Assembly (NCBI GenBank): GCA_034231615.1
Contig: CM067304.1
Coordinates: forward strand, 22,316,589-22,380,588
Length of the DNA stretch: 64,000 bases
Direction of reading: 5' to 3'
Source of the DNA: Meghimatium bilineatum
Taxonomy: Eukaryota > Mollusca > Gastropoda > Stylommatophora > Philomycidae
The position numbers were made by a program, and so were the translations under genes. Every line of letters begins with the position of its first letter. The stretch's first letter is position 1. Positions 12,025 through 21,359 of the stretch are shown in pieces. Under the pieces are notes generated by a model. That model saw nothing but the letters and a program-made list of their open reading frames with translations, did not search any database and was not told the origin of the DNA.

Positions 12025-14728
12025 ATGGCATATTACTCACAAATTGGGCGTACTGCAGCTTACTACACCAGAAATTGCAGTCTGGACACACTAATTTGGT
12101 GTATTCTAGCTTACTACGTTAGAACTCGGTGTATTCTGGCATATTACTCACAAATTCATTGTTCTGAAGCTTACTACATTAGAAGTGAGTCTATTCTGGC
12201 CTATAAGACATCATTTCGTTGTATTGCAGCATAATACGTCAGAATACTGTCGTATTACACACACATTAGGTCTTGCTGTTTAGTACGTCAAAACTCAGTG
12301 TTTTGTGGCATATTACTCACAAATTGGGTGTACTGCAGCTTACTACACTTGAATTGAGTGTATTCTGGCCTGTTACACATGACTTCGTTGTTTTGCAGCT
12401 TAATAACTAAGAACACTGGCGTATTACACACAAATTAGGTCTCTTGCTGTTTAGTACGTCAAAACTCAGTGTTCTATGGCATATTACTCACAAATTGGGC
12501 ATACTGCAGCATACTACACCAGAAATTGCAGTCTGGACACACTAATTTGGTGTATTCTAGCTTACTACGTTAGAACTCGGTGTATTCTGGCATATTACTC
12601 ACAAATTCATTGTTCTGAAGCTTACTACACTAGAAATGAGTCTATTCTGGCCTATAAGACATCATTTCGTTGTATTGCAGCATAATACGTCAGAATACTG
12701 TCGTATTACACACAAATAGGTCTTGCTGTTTAGTACGTCAAAACTCAGTGTTTTGTGGCATATTACTCACAAATTGGGTGTACTGCAGCTTACTACACTT
12801 GAATTGAGTGTATTCTGGCCTGTAACACATGACTTAGGTGTTTTGCAGCTTAATAACTAAGAACACTCGTGAATTATACACAAATTAGGTCTCTTGCTGT
12901 TTAGTACGTCAAAACTCAGTGTTCTATGGCATATTACTCACAAATTGGGTGTACTGCAGCTTACTACACCAGAAATTGCAGTCTGGACACACGAATTTGG
13001 TGTATTCTAGCTTACTACGTTAGAACTCGGTGTATTCTGGCATATTACTCACAAATTCATTGTTCTGAAGCTTACTACACTAGAAGTGAGTGTATTCTGG
13101 CCTATTATACATCATTTCGTTATATTGCAGCATAATACGTCAGAATACTGTCGTATTATACACAAATTAGGTCTTGCTGTTTAGTACGTCAAAACTCAGT
13201 GTTTTGTGGCATATTACTCACAAATTGGGTGTACTGCAGCTTACTACACTTGAATTGAGTGTATTCTGGCCTGTTACACATGACTTCGTTGTTTTGCAGC
13301 TTAATAACTAAGAACACTGGCGTATTACACACAAATTAGGTCTCTTGCTGTTTAGTACGTCAAAACTCAGTGTTCTATGGCATATTACTCACAAATTGGG
13401 CATACTGCAGCATACTACACCAGAAATTGCAGTCTGGACACACTAATTTGGTGTATTCTAGCTTACTACGTTAGAACTCGGTGTATTCTGGCATATTACT
13501 CACAAATTCATTGTTCTGAAGCTTACTACACTAGAAATGAGTCTATTCTGGCCTATAAGACATCATTTCGTTGTATTGCAGCATAATACGTCAGAATACT
13601 GTCGTATTACACACAAATAGGTCTTGCTGTTTAGTACGTCAAAACTCAGTGTTTTGTGGCATATTACTCACAAATTGGGTGTACTGCAGCTTACTACACT
13701 TGAATTGAGTGTATTCTGGCCTGTAACACATGACTTATGTGTTTTGCAGCTTAATAACTAAGAACACTCGTGAATTATACACAAATTAGGTCTCTTGCTG
13801 TTTAGTACGTCAAAACTCAGTGTTCTATGGCATATTACTCACAAATTGGGTGTACTGCAGCTTACTACACCAGAAATTGCAGTCTGGACACACGAATTTG
13901 GTGTATTCTAGCTTACTACGTTAGAACTCGGTGTATTCTGGCATATTACTCACAAATTCATTGTTCTGAAGCTTACTACACTAGAAGTGAGTGTATTCTG
14001 GCCTATTATACATCATTTCGTTATATTGCAGCATAATACGTCAGAATACTGTCGTATTATACACAAATTAGGTCTTGCTGTTTAGTACGTCAAAACTCAG
14101 TGTTTTGTGGCATATTACTCACAAATTGGGTGTACTGCAGCTTACTACACTTGAATTGAGTGTATTCTGGCCTGTTACACATGACTTCGTTGTTTTGCAG
14201 CTTAATAACTAAGAACACTGGCGTATTACACACAAATTAGGTCTCTTGCTGTTTAGTACGTCAAAACTCAGTGTTCTATGGCATATTACTCACAAATTGG
14301 GCGTACTGCAGCTTACTACACCAGAAATTGCAGTCTGGACACACTAATTTGGTGTATTCTAGCTTACTACGTTAGAACTCGGTGTATTCTGGCATATTAC
14401 TCACAAATTCATTGTTCTGAAGCTTACTACATTAGAAGTGAGTCTATTCTGGCCTATAAGACATCATTTCGTTGTATTGCAGCATAATACGTCAGAATAC
14501 TGTCGTATTACACACAAATTAGGTCTTGCTGTTTAGTACGTCAAAACTCAGTGTTTTGTGGCATATTACTCACAAATTGGGTGTACTGCAGCTTACTACA
14601 CTTGAATTGAGTGTATTCTGGCCTGTAACACATGACTTAGTTGTTTTGCAGCTTAATAACTAAGAACACTCGTGAATTATACACAAATTAGGTCTCTTGC
14701 TGTTTAGTACGTCAAAACTCAGTGTTCT

Positions 14729-17700
14729 ATGGCATATTACTCACAAATTGGGTGTACTGCAGCTTACTACACCAGAAATTGCAGTCTGGACACACGAATT
14801 TGGTGTATTCTAGCTTACTACGTTAGAACTCGGTGTATTCTGGCATATTACTCACAAATTCATTGTTCTGAAGCTTACTACACTAGAAGTGAGTGTATTC
14901 TGGCCTATTATACATCATTTCGTTATATTGCAGCATAATACGTCAGAATACTGTCGTATTATACACAAATTAGGTCTTGCTGTTTAGTACGTCAAAACTC
15001 AGTGTTTTGTGGCATATTACTCACAAATTGGGTGTACTGCAGCTTACTACACTTGAATTGAGTGTATTCTGGCCTGTTACACATGACTTCGTTGTTTTGC
15101 AGCTTAATAACTAAGAACACTGGCGTATTACACAAAAATTAGGTCTCTTGCTGTTTAGTACGTCAAAACTCACTGTTCTATGGCATATTACTCACAAATT
15201 GGGCGTACTGCAGCTTACTACACCAGAAATTGCAGTCTGGACACACTAATTTGGTGTATTCTAGCTTACTACGTTAGAACTCGGTGTATTCTGGCATATT
15301 ACTCACAAATTCATTGTTCTGAAGCTTACTACATTAGAAGTGAGTGTATTCTGGCCTATAAGACATCATTTCGTTGTATTGCAGCATAATACGTCAGAAT
15401 ACTGTCGTATTACACACAAATTAGGTCTTGCTGTTTAGTACGTCAAAACTCAGTGTTTTGTGGCATATTACTCACAAATTGGGTGTACTGCAGCTTACTA
15501 CACTTGAATTGAGTGTATTCTGGCCTGTTACACATGACTTCGTTGTTTTGCAGCTTAATAACTAAGAACACTGGCGTATTACACACAAATTAGGTCTCTT
15601 GCTGTTTAGTACGTCAAAACTCAGTGTTCTATGGCATATTACTCACAAATTGGGCATACTGCAGCATACTACACCAGAAATTGCAGTCTGGACACACTAA
15701 TTTGGTGTATTCTAGCTTACTACGTTAGAACTCGGTGTATTCTGGCATATTACTCACAAATTCATTGTTCTGAAGCTTACTACACTAGAAATGAGTCTAT
15801 TCTGGCCTATAAGACATCATTTCGTTGTATTGCAGCATAATACGTCAGAATACTGTCGTATTACACACAAATAGGTCTTGCTGTTTAGTACGTCAAAACT
15901 CAGTGTTTTGTGGCATATTACTCACAAATTGGGTGTACTGCAGCTTACTACACTTGAATTGAGTGTATTCTGGCCTGTAACACATGACTTAGGTGTTTTG
16001 CAGCTTAATAACTAAGAACACTCGTGAATTATACACAAATTAGGTCTCTTGCTGTTTAGTACGTCAAAACTCAGTGTTCTATGGCATATTACTCACAAAT
16101 TGGGTGTACTGCAGCTTACTACACCAGAAATTGCAGTCTGGACACACGAATTTGGTGTATTCTAGCTTACTACGTTAGAACTCGGTGTATTCTGGCATAT
16201 TACTCACAAATTCATTGTTCTGAAGCTTACTACACTAGAAGTGAGTGTATTCTGGCCTATTATACATCATTTCGTTATATTGCAGCATAATACGTCAGAA
16301 TACTGTCGTATTATACACAAATTAGGTCTTGCTGTTTAGTACGTCAAAACTCAGTGTTTTGTGGCATATTACTCACAAATTGGGTGTACTGCAGCTTACT
16401 ACACTTGAATTGAGTGTATTCTGGCCTGTTACACATGACTTCGTTGTTTTGCAGCTTAATAACTAAGAACACTGGCGTATTACACACAAATTAGGTCTCT
16501 TGCTGTTTAGTACGTCAAAACTCACTGTTCTATGGCATATTACTCACAAATTGGGCGTACTGCAGCTTACTACACCAGAAATTGCAGTCTGGACACACTA
16601 ATTTGGTGTATTCTAGCTTACTACGTTAGAACTCGGTGTATTCTGGCATATTACTCACAAATTCATTGTTCTGAAGCTTACTACATTAGAAGTGAGTCTA
16701 TTCTGGCCTATAAGACATCATTTCGTTGTATTGCAGCATAATACGTCAGAATACTGTCGTATTACACACAAATTAGGTCTTGCTGTTTAGTACGTCAAAA
16801 CTCAGTGTTTTGTGGCATATTACTCACAAATTGGGTGTACTGCAGCTTACTACACTTGAATTGAGTGTATTCTGGCCTGTTACACATGACTTCGTTGTTT
16901 TGCAGCTTAATAACTAAGAACACTGGCGTATTACACACAAATTAGGTCTCTTGCTGTTTAGTACGTCAAAACTCAGTGTTCTATGGCATATTACTCACAA
17001 ATTGGGCATACTGCAGCATACTACACCAGAAATTGCAGTCTGGACACACTAATTTGGTGTATTCTAGCTTACTACGTTAGAACTCGGTGTATTCTGGCAT
17101 ATTACTCACAAATTCATTGTTCTGAAGCTTACTACACTAGAAATGAGTCTATTCTGGCCTATAAGACATCATTTCGTTGTATTGCAGCATAATACGTCAG
17201 AATACTGTCGTATTACACACAAATAGGTCTTGCTGTTTAGTACGTCAAAACTCAGTGTTTTGTGGCATATTACTCACAAATTGGGTGTACTGCAGCTTAC
17301 TACACTTGAATTGAGTGTATTCTGGCCTGTAACACATGACTTAGGTGTTTTGCAGCTTAATAACTAAGAACACTCGTGAATTATACACAAATTAGGTCTC
17401 TTGCTGTTTAGTACGTCAAAACTCAGTGTTCTATGGCATATTACTCACAAATTGGGTGTACTGCAGCTTACTACACCAGAAATTGCAGTCTGGACACACG
17501 AATTTGGTGTATTCTAGCTTACTACGTTAGAACTCGGTGTATTCTGGCATATTACTCACAAATTCATTGTTCTGAAGCTTACTACACTAGAAGTGAGTGT
17601 ATTCTGGCCTATTATACATCATTTCGTTATATTGCAGCATAATACGTCAGAATACTGTCGTATTATACACAAATTAGGTCTTGCTGTTTAGTACGTCAAA

Positions 17701-18334
17701 ACTCAGTGTTTTGTGGCATATTACTCACAAATTGGGTGTACTGCAGCTTACTACACTTGAATTGAGTGTATTCTGGCCTGTTACACATGACTTCGTTGTT
17801 TTGCAGCTTAATAACTAAGAACACTGGCGTATTACACACAAATTAGGTCTCTTGCTGTTTAGTACGTCAAAACTCACTGTTCTATGGCATATTACTCACA
17901 AATTGGGCGTACTGCAGCTTACTACACCAGAAATTGCAGTCTGGACACACTAATTTGGTGTATTCTAGCTTACTACGTTAGAACTCGGTGTATTCTGGCA
18001 TATTACTCACAAATTCATTGTTCTGAAGCTTACTACATTAGAAGTGAGTCTATTCTGGCCTATAAGACATCATTTCGTTGTATTGCAGCATAATACGTCA
18101 GAATACTGTCGTATTACACACAAATTAGGTCTTGCTGTTTAGTACGTCAAAACTCAGTGTTTTGTGGCATATTACTCACAAATTGGGTGTACTGCAGCTT
18201 ACTACACTTGAATTGAGTGTATTCTGGCCTGTTACACATGACTTCGTTGTTTTGCAGCTTAATAACTAAGAACACTGGCGTATTACACACAAATTAGGTC
18301 TCTTGCTGTTTAGTACGTCAAAACTCAGTGTTCT
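14729..18334 (+). repeat. C-R-H triplet array (1352-bp period)
   Basis: Unit starts are 14729 C, 15180 R, 15631 H, 16081 C, 16532 R, 16983 H, 17433 C and 17884 R. The three-unit period of 1352 bp (451+451+450) is exact over two and two-thirds turns. The R unit at 15180 differs by gtgagtgta instead of gtgagtcta, and acacaaaaatt occurs near 15130. The triplet appears to be the basic higher-order step of this satellite, with longer repeats as variations of it. Confidence 0.9.
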
Positions 18335-19096
18335 ATGGCATATTACTCACAAATTGGGCATACTGCAGCATACTACACCAGAAATTGCAGTGGACACACT
18401 AATTTGGTGTATTCTAGCTTACTACGTTAGAACTCGGTGTATTCTGGCATATTACTCACAAATTCATTGTTCTGAAGCTTACTACACTAGAAGTGAGTCT
18501 ATTCTGGCCTATTATACATCATTTCGTTGTATTGCAGCATAATACGTCAGAATACTGTCGTATTACACACAAATTAGGCCTTGCTGTTTAGTACGTCAAA
18601 ACTCAGTGTTTTGTGGCATATTACTCACAAATTGGGTGTACTGCAGCTTACTACACTTGAATTGAGTGTATTCTGGCCTGTTACACATGACTTCGTTGTT
18701 TTGCAGCTTAATAACTAAGAACACTGGCGTATTACACACAAATTAGGTCTCTTGCTGTTTAGTACGTCAAAACTCACTGTTCTATGGCATATTACTCACA
18801 AATTGGGCGCACTGCAGCTTACTACACCAGAAATTGCAGTCTGGACACACTAATTTGGTGTATTCTAGCTTACTTCGTTAGAACTCGGTGTATTCTGGCA
18901 TATTACTCACAAATTCATTGTTCTGAAGCTTACTACACTAGAAATGAGTCTATTCTGGCCTATAAGACATCATTTCGTTGTATTGCAGCATAATACGTCA
19001 GAATACTGTCGTATTACACACAAATAGGTCTTGCTGTTTAGTACGTCAAAACTCAGTGTTTTGTGGCATATTACTCACAAATTGGGTGTACTGCAG

Positions 19097-19109
19097 CTTC
19101 CTACACTTG
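19097..19109. repeat. Left target-site duplication (13 bp)
   Basis: cttcctacacttg, belonging to subrepeat 12 of the F unit (gcagcttcctacacttg). It is identical to the right copy. The uninterrupted paralogue near 24827 reads gcagcttcctacacttgaat, with one copy only. Confidence 0.93.
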
Positions 19110-19124
19110 TTTGTTTGTTTTTCG
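19110..19124 (-). other. A-rich/CAAA 3' tail of the inserted element
   Basis: The + strand reads tttgtttgtttttcg immediately after the left target duplication; the minus strand therefore ends in cgaaaaacaaacaaacaaa when the bases to 19128 are included. The opposite end of the element (ctttgcacccc) has no such run. The tail therefore sets the orientation as minus, assuming a retroposon. Confidence 0.7.
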
Positions 19125-19143
19125 TTCGATCCATTGTAACCAT

Positions 19144-19157
19144 CACGGATATCCGTG
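19144..19157. other. 14-bp perfect palindrome near the element's 3' end
   Basis: cacggatatccgtg is its own reverse complement. It lies about 35 bp from the tail. It could form a short hairpin in a transcript, as found near the 3' ends of some non-LTR elements, but a chance palindrome is possible. Confidence 0.6.
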
Positions 19158-19395
19158 CGATTTCCGCCGGGAGCGTGATTACGTTGTGCCACCGTTATGC
19201 GCCTTGTAGGCCTAGCACATCCGATTTCGGCATGCCTTGACAATTCGGGTGGGCTACCCTTAGCCTGTGACAGCCTCTATATCTGTCTCCAGGCACGCGT
19301 AGTGGAGACTCTTCGCCCAGACGATTTTTTCTCTCGTCTGTCTCGAACGAGGTGTTCCACTGTCTATGAACTTGCCTCGTGTAATTGGACGTGCT

Positions 19396-19495
19396 GCGCC
19401 TGTGCCCATTGGGTACTGAACCGTTTCTCATCCGTGAGCCTGGTTCCTTAAGGGGAAGAACTCAGCAGAGGAGTTGGACCCTGGCTCTTTTGCCC
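19396..19495. repeat. Internal repeat 1 of the inserted element
   Basis: It begins gcgcctgtgcccattgggta and contains ctgaaccgtttctc and gaggagttggaccctggct. It is the most diverged of three copies, starting 211 bp (about twice 106) before repeat 2. Confidence 0.65.
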
Positions 19496-19561
19496 TCTTA
19501 GCCGAGGTGTCATTCACCGACATCGTGTAAACCTCGTCCAAGTTCGAGTCTCACACCACGC
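19492..19561 (+). other. Degenerate tRNA-like segment (A-box and B-box matches)
   Basis: tagccgaggtg at 19499-19509 fits the Pol III A-box pattern (TRGYNNARNNG). agttcgagtct at 19541-19551 fits the B box with two end mismatches. Their start-to-start spacing of 42 bp is tRNA-like. The implied cloverleaf does not pair: only two of five T-stem pairs and about three of seven acceptor pairs form. It is not a functional tRNA, but could be a decayed tRNA-derived promoter. It lies mid-element and on the strand opposite to that implied by the tail, which weakens a simple SINE reading. Chance similarity is possible. Confidence 0.3.
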
Positions 19562-19606
19562 GTTTGAGAGCAAGGCGTTCTCGAGCTGAGCGTCCTTGTC
19601 CCAATA

Positions 19607-19700
19607 GCGCCTGGGCCCATCAGGTACTGAACCCTTTCTCTCTTCAAGTGTATTTCCGGTGTAGGAAAACCTGACAGTAGAGTTGGGCCAGGGCTAAATC
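19607..19700. repeat. Internal repeat 2 of the inserted element
   Basis: It begins gcgcctgggcccatcaggta and contains ctgaaccctttctc, tatttccggtgtaggaaa and agagttgggccagggct. It aligns with repeat 3 at a 106-bp offset. Confidence 0.75.
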
Positions 19701-19712
19701 GTTGTCCCTTTT

Positions 19713-19800
19713 GTGCCTGAGCGCATCGAGTACGAAACCCTTTCTCTTCGCGAGCATATTTCCGATTTAGGAAGGCTCTACATTAGAGTTGGGTTAGGTC
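19713..19800. repeat. Internal repeat 3 of the inserted element
   Basis: It begins gtgcctgagcgcatcgagta and contains cgaaaccctttctc, tatttccgatttaggaag and agagttgggttaggtc. The shared order of motifs with repeat 2 makes tandem origin clear despite many substitutions. Confidence 0.75.
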
Positions 19801-19860
19801 TTCTTGCTTTACCAAACGCCAATGGATGGGTCTGGGTCTCTGCCTGTAAGGAACACAGGT

Positions 19861-19898
19861 AACTAGAAGCTCGTCTCGAGCTAACAGAGCTTGTAGTT
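19861..19898. other. Imperfect inverted repeat in the inserted element
   Basis: Arms aactagaagctc (19861-19872) and gagcttgtagtt (19887-19898) pair at 11 of 12 positions around a 14-base loop, gtctcgagctaaca. It could form a stable hairpin in RNA or single-stranded DNA. It is not followed by a T-run, so it is not a typical terminator. Confidence 0.55.
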
Positions 19899-20169
19899 CC
19901 CCTTTCCTAGGGACTTTTCACTTTCTATTTGCAGTTCGCGCTGCCCTCTAGCGCTGTTCTGCCCTTTCATTGTTTCATTGTACTCGGTATGAAATCTATG
20001 TCTCTCGCCATGTATCTACCTTTACGTGCATTTTACATTGGCCGCCCCTCCAATGTTCGGACTGGACTGACTAGCTTCACTGTATGTCGACAGTGTCGCT
20101 ATATGTGGTGATGCTGGTGGTGTCGGAGATATGTCTGTCTCTTGTGCAGGCAAATCTCTTTCCATCTGC

Positions 20170-20275
20170 TACCTCCACATTTTCGCACACGATCCCCAAA
20201 TGATTTGGCCAGAATCAGCTCGAGCTGCTGTATTTCTGTTTCCAGGGTGCACCGCGTGGAGGTACATTTGGGATC
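20170..20275. other. Crossed inverted-repeat arms in the inserted element
   Basis: tacctccac (20170-20178) is the reverse complement of gtggaggta (20256-20264). gatccccaaatg (20191-20202) is the reverse complement of catttgggatc (20265-20275) apart from one base. The two pairings cross rather than nest, so both could form together only as a pseudoknot; alternatively an inverted duplication was rearranged. A 12-bp perfect palindrome (cagctcgagctg, 20216-20227) sits between the arms. Confidence 0.5.
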
Positions 20276-20329
20276 TTGGTTATCTGCTAACCCTGGGTCC
20301 GCCTAGAGCAATGCGTTCCCTTTGCACCC

Positions 20330-20342
20330 CTTCCTACACTTG
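20330..20342. repeat. Right target-site duplication (13 bp)
   Basis: cttcctacacttg, followed by aattgagtgtattctgg as in every paralogous unit. The first base could belong to the element (it ends in cccc), so the duplication could be 12 or 13 bp. Confidence 0.92.
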
Positions 20343-21359
20343 AATTGAGTGTATTCTGGCCTGTAACACATGACTTCGTTGTTTTGCAGCTTAATAGCTA
20401 AGAACACTGGCGTATAACACAAATTAGGTCTTGCTGTTTAGTACGTCAAAACTCAGTGTTCTATGACATATTACTCACAAATTGTGCGTACTGCAGCTTA
20501 CTACACCAGAAATTGCAGTCTGGACACACTAATTTGGTGTATTCTAGCTTACTACGTTAGAACTCGGTGTATTCTGGCATATTACTCACATATTCATTGT
20601 TCTGAAGCTTACTACACTAGAAGTGAGTCTATTCTGGCCTATAAGACATCATTTCGTTGTATTGCAGCATAATACGTCAGAATACTGTCGTATTACACAC
20701 AAATAGGTATTGCTGTTTAGTACGTCAAAACTCAGTGTTTTGTGGCATATTACTCACAAAGTGGGTGTACTGCAGCTTACTACACTTGAATTGAGTGTAT
20801 TCTGGCCTGTTACACATGACTTAGTTGTTTTGCAGCTTAATAACTAAGAACACTCGTGAATTATACACAAATTAGGTCTCTTGCTGTTTAGTACGTCAAA
20901 ACTCAGTGTTCTATGGCTTATTACTCACAAATTGGGTGTACTGCAGCTTACTACACCAGAAATTGCAGTCTGGACACACGAATTTGGTGTATTCTAGCTT
21001 ACTACGTTAGAACTCGGTGTATTCTGGCATATTACAAATTCATTGTTCTGAAGCTTACTACACTAGAAGTGAGTGTTTTCTGGCCTATTATACATCATTT
21101 CGTTATATTGCAGCATAATACGTCAGAATACTGTCGTATTATACACAAATTAGGTATTGCTGTTTAGTACGTCAAAACTCAGTGTTTTGTGGCATATTAC
21201 TCACAAATTGGGTGTACTGCAGCTTACTACACTTGAATTGAGTGTATTCTGGCCTGTTACACATGACTTCGTTGTTTTGCAGCTTTATAACTAAGAACAA
21301 TGGCGTATTACACACAAATTTGGTCTCTTGCTGTTTAGTACGTCAAAACTCAGTGTTCT

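Larger units (their letters stand above)
11574..14728 (+). repeat. Seven-unit higher-order repeat, copy 2 (3155 bp)
   Basis: C-R-H-C-H-C-R at 11574, 12025, 12476, 12926, 13377, 13827 and 14278, each exactly 3155 bp after its counterpart in copy 1. A third copy starts (C-R-H-C at 14729) but then switches to R-H-C-R, so the register changes there. A private gacttatgtg occurs near 13735. Confidence 0.9.
1..19109 (+). repeat. Satellite array, left part (451-bp units)
   Basis: Uninterrupted head-to-tail tandem array. The unit-start motif ATGGCATATT (or atgacatatt/atggcttatt variants) recurs every 450-451 bp from 431 onward, always on the + strand, with no inverted unit seen. The array enters at position 1 already 21 bases inside a unit and stops at 19109, where a 1220-bp foreign element splits one unit. 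Neighbouring units differ by a handful of substitutions and 1-4 bp indels, and the same variant types recur many kilobases apart. This is the pattern expected from unequal exchange and gene conversion. No gene is supported anywhere in this stretch. Identity as a satellite is certain; a centromeric or pericentromeric location is inference. Confidence 0.98.
19110..20329 (-). mobile_element. Unidentified retroposed-type insertion (1220 bp)
   Basis: The only non-satellite DNA in the window, visibly richer in GC than the satellite. It is bounded by perfect 13-bp direct repeats (cttcctacacttg at 19097-19109 and 20330-20342), and four intact F units with the same site lack it. On the minus strand its last bases read cgaaaaacaaacaaacaaa, an A-rich CAAA tail. 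A variable-length target duplication with an A-rich tail and no terminal inverted repeats fits target-primed reverse transcription, so a non-LTR element, SINE-like element or retroposed transcript. It holds three diverged ~100-bp internal repeats. Open frames inside it are at most 84 codons, overlap on opposite strands and match nothing I recognise. No polyadenylation signal precedes the tail. Family unassigned. Confidence 0.82.
18335..21359 (+). repeat. H2-F-M-Cf cassette, copy split by the insertion
   Basis: Units are H2 at 18335 (2-base loss, cagtggacac instead of cagtctggacac, 449 bp), F at 18784 (split by the element), M at 20463 (450 bp, no extra 171-bp block) and Cf at 20913 (4-base loss, attacaaattc, 447 bp). 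Without the 1233 bp of insertion and duplication the cassette is 1792 bp. The H2 unit shares its 2-base loss only with the cassette at 24065, so these two cassettes are sisters. Confidence 0.88.

Noticed and set aside
18303..18542. 79-aa frame starting upstream of the unit (also at 24033)
   Set aside because: It arises only because a 2-base loss (cagtggac) joins an upstream frame to the usual one; it needs a TTG start. Same satellite by-product.
19195..19451. Overlapping open frames on both strands of the inserted element (78 and 84 codons)
   Set aside because: They overlap on opposite strands and show no recognisable motif; frames of this length are expected by chance in GC-richer DNA.
19492..19561. 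Functional tRNA gene
   Set aside because: The box motifs fit, but most acceptor, D-arm and T-stem pairs fail.
19110..20329. DNA transposon or LTR retrotransposon
   Set aside because: The ends are not inverted or direct terminal repeats of each other; the 13-bp duplication and one-sided A-rich tail fit a retroposition mechanism better.
19929..20343. Two + strand open frames (60 and 70 codons) in the inserted element
   Set aside because: No motif is recognised; the second runs into the satellite across the insertion junction, so it cannot be an original gene of the element.
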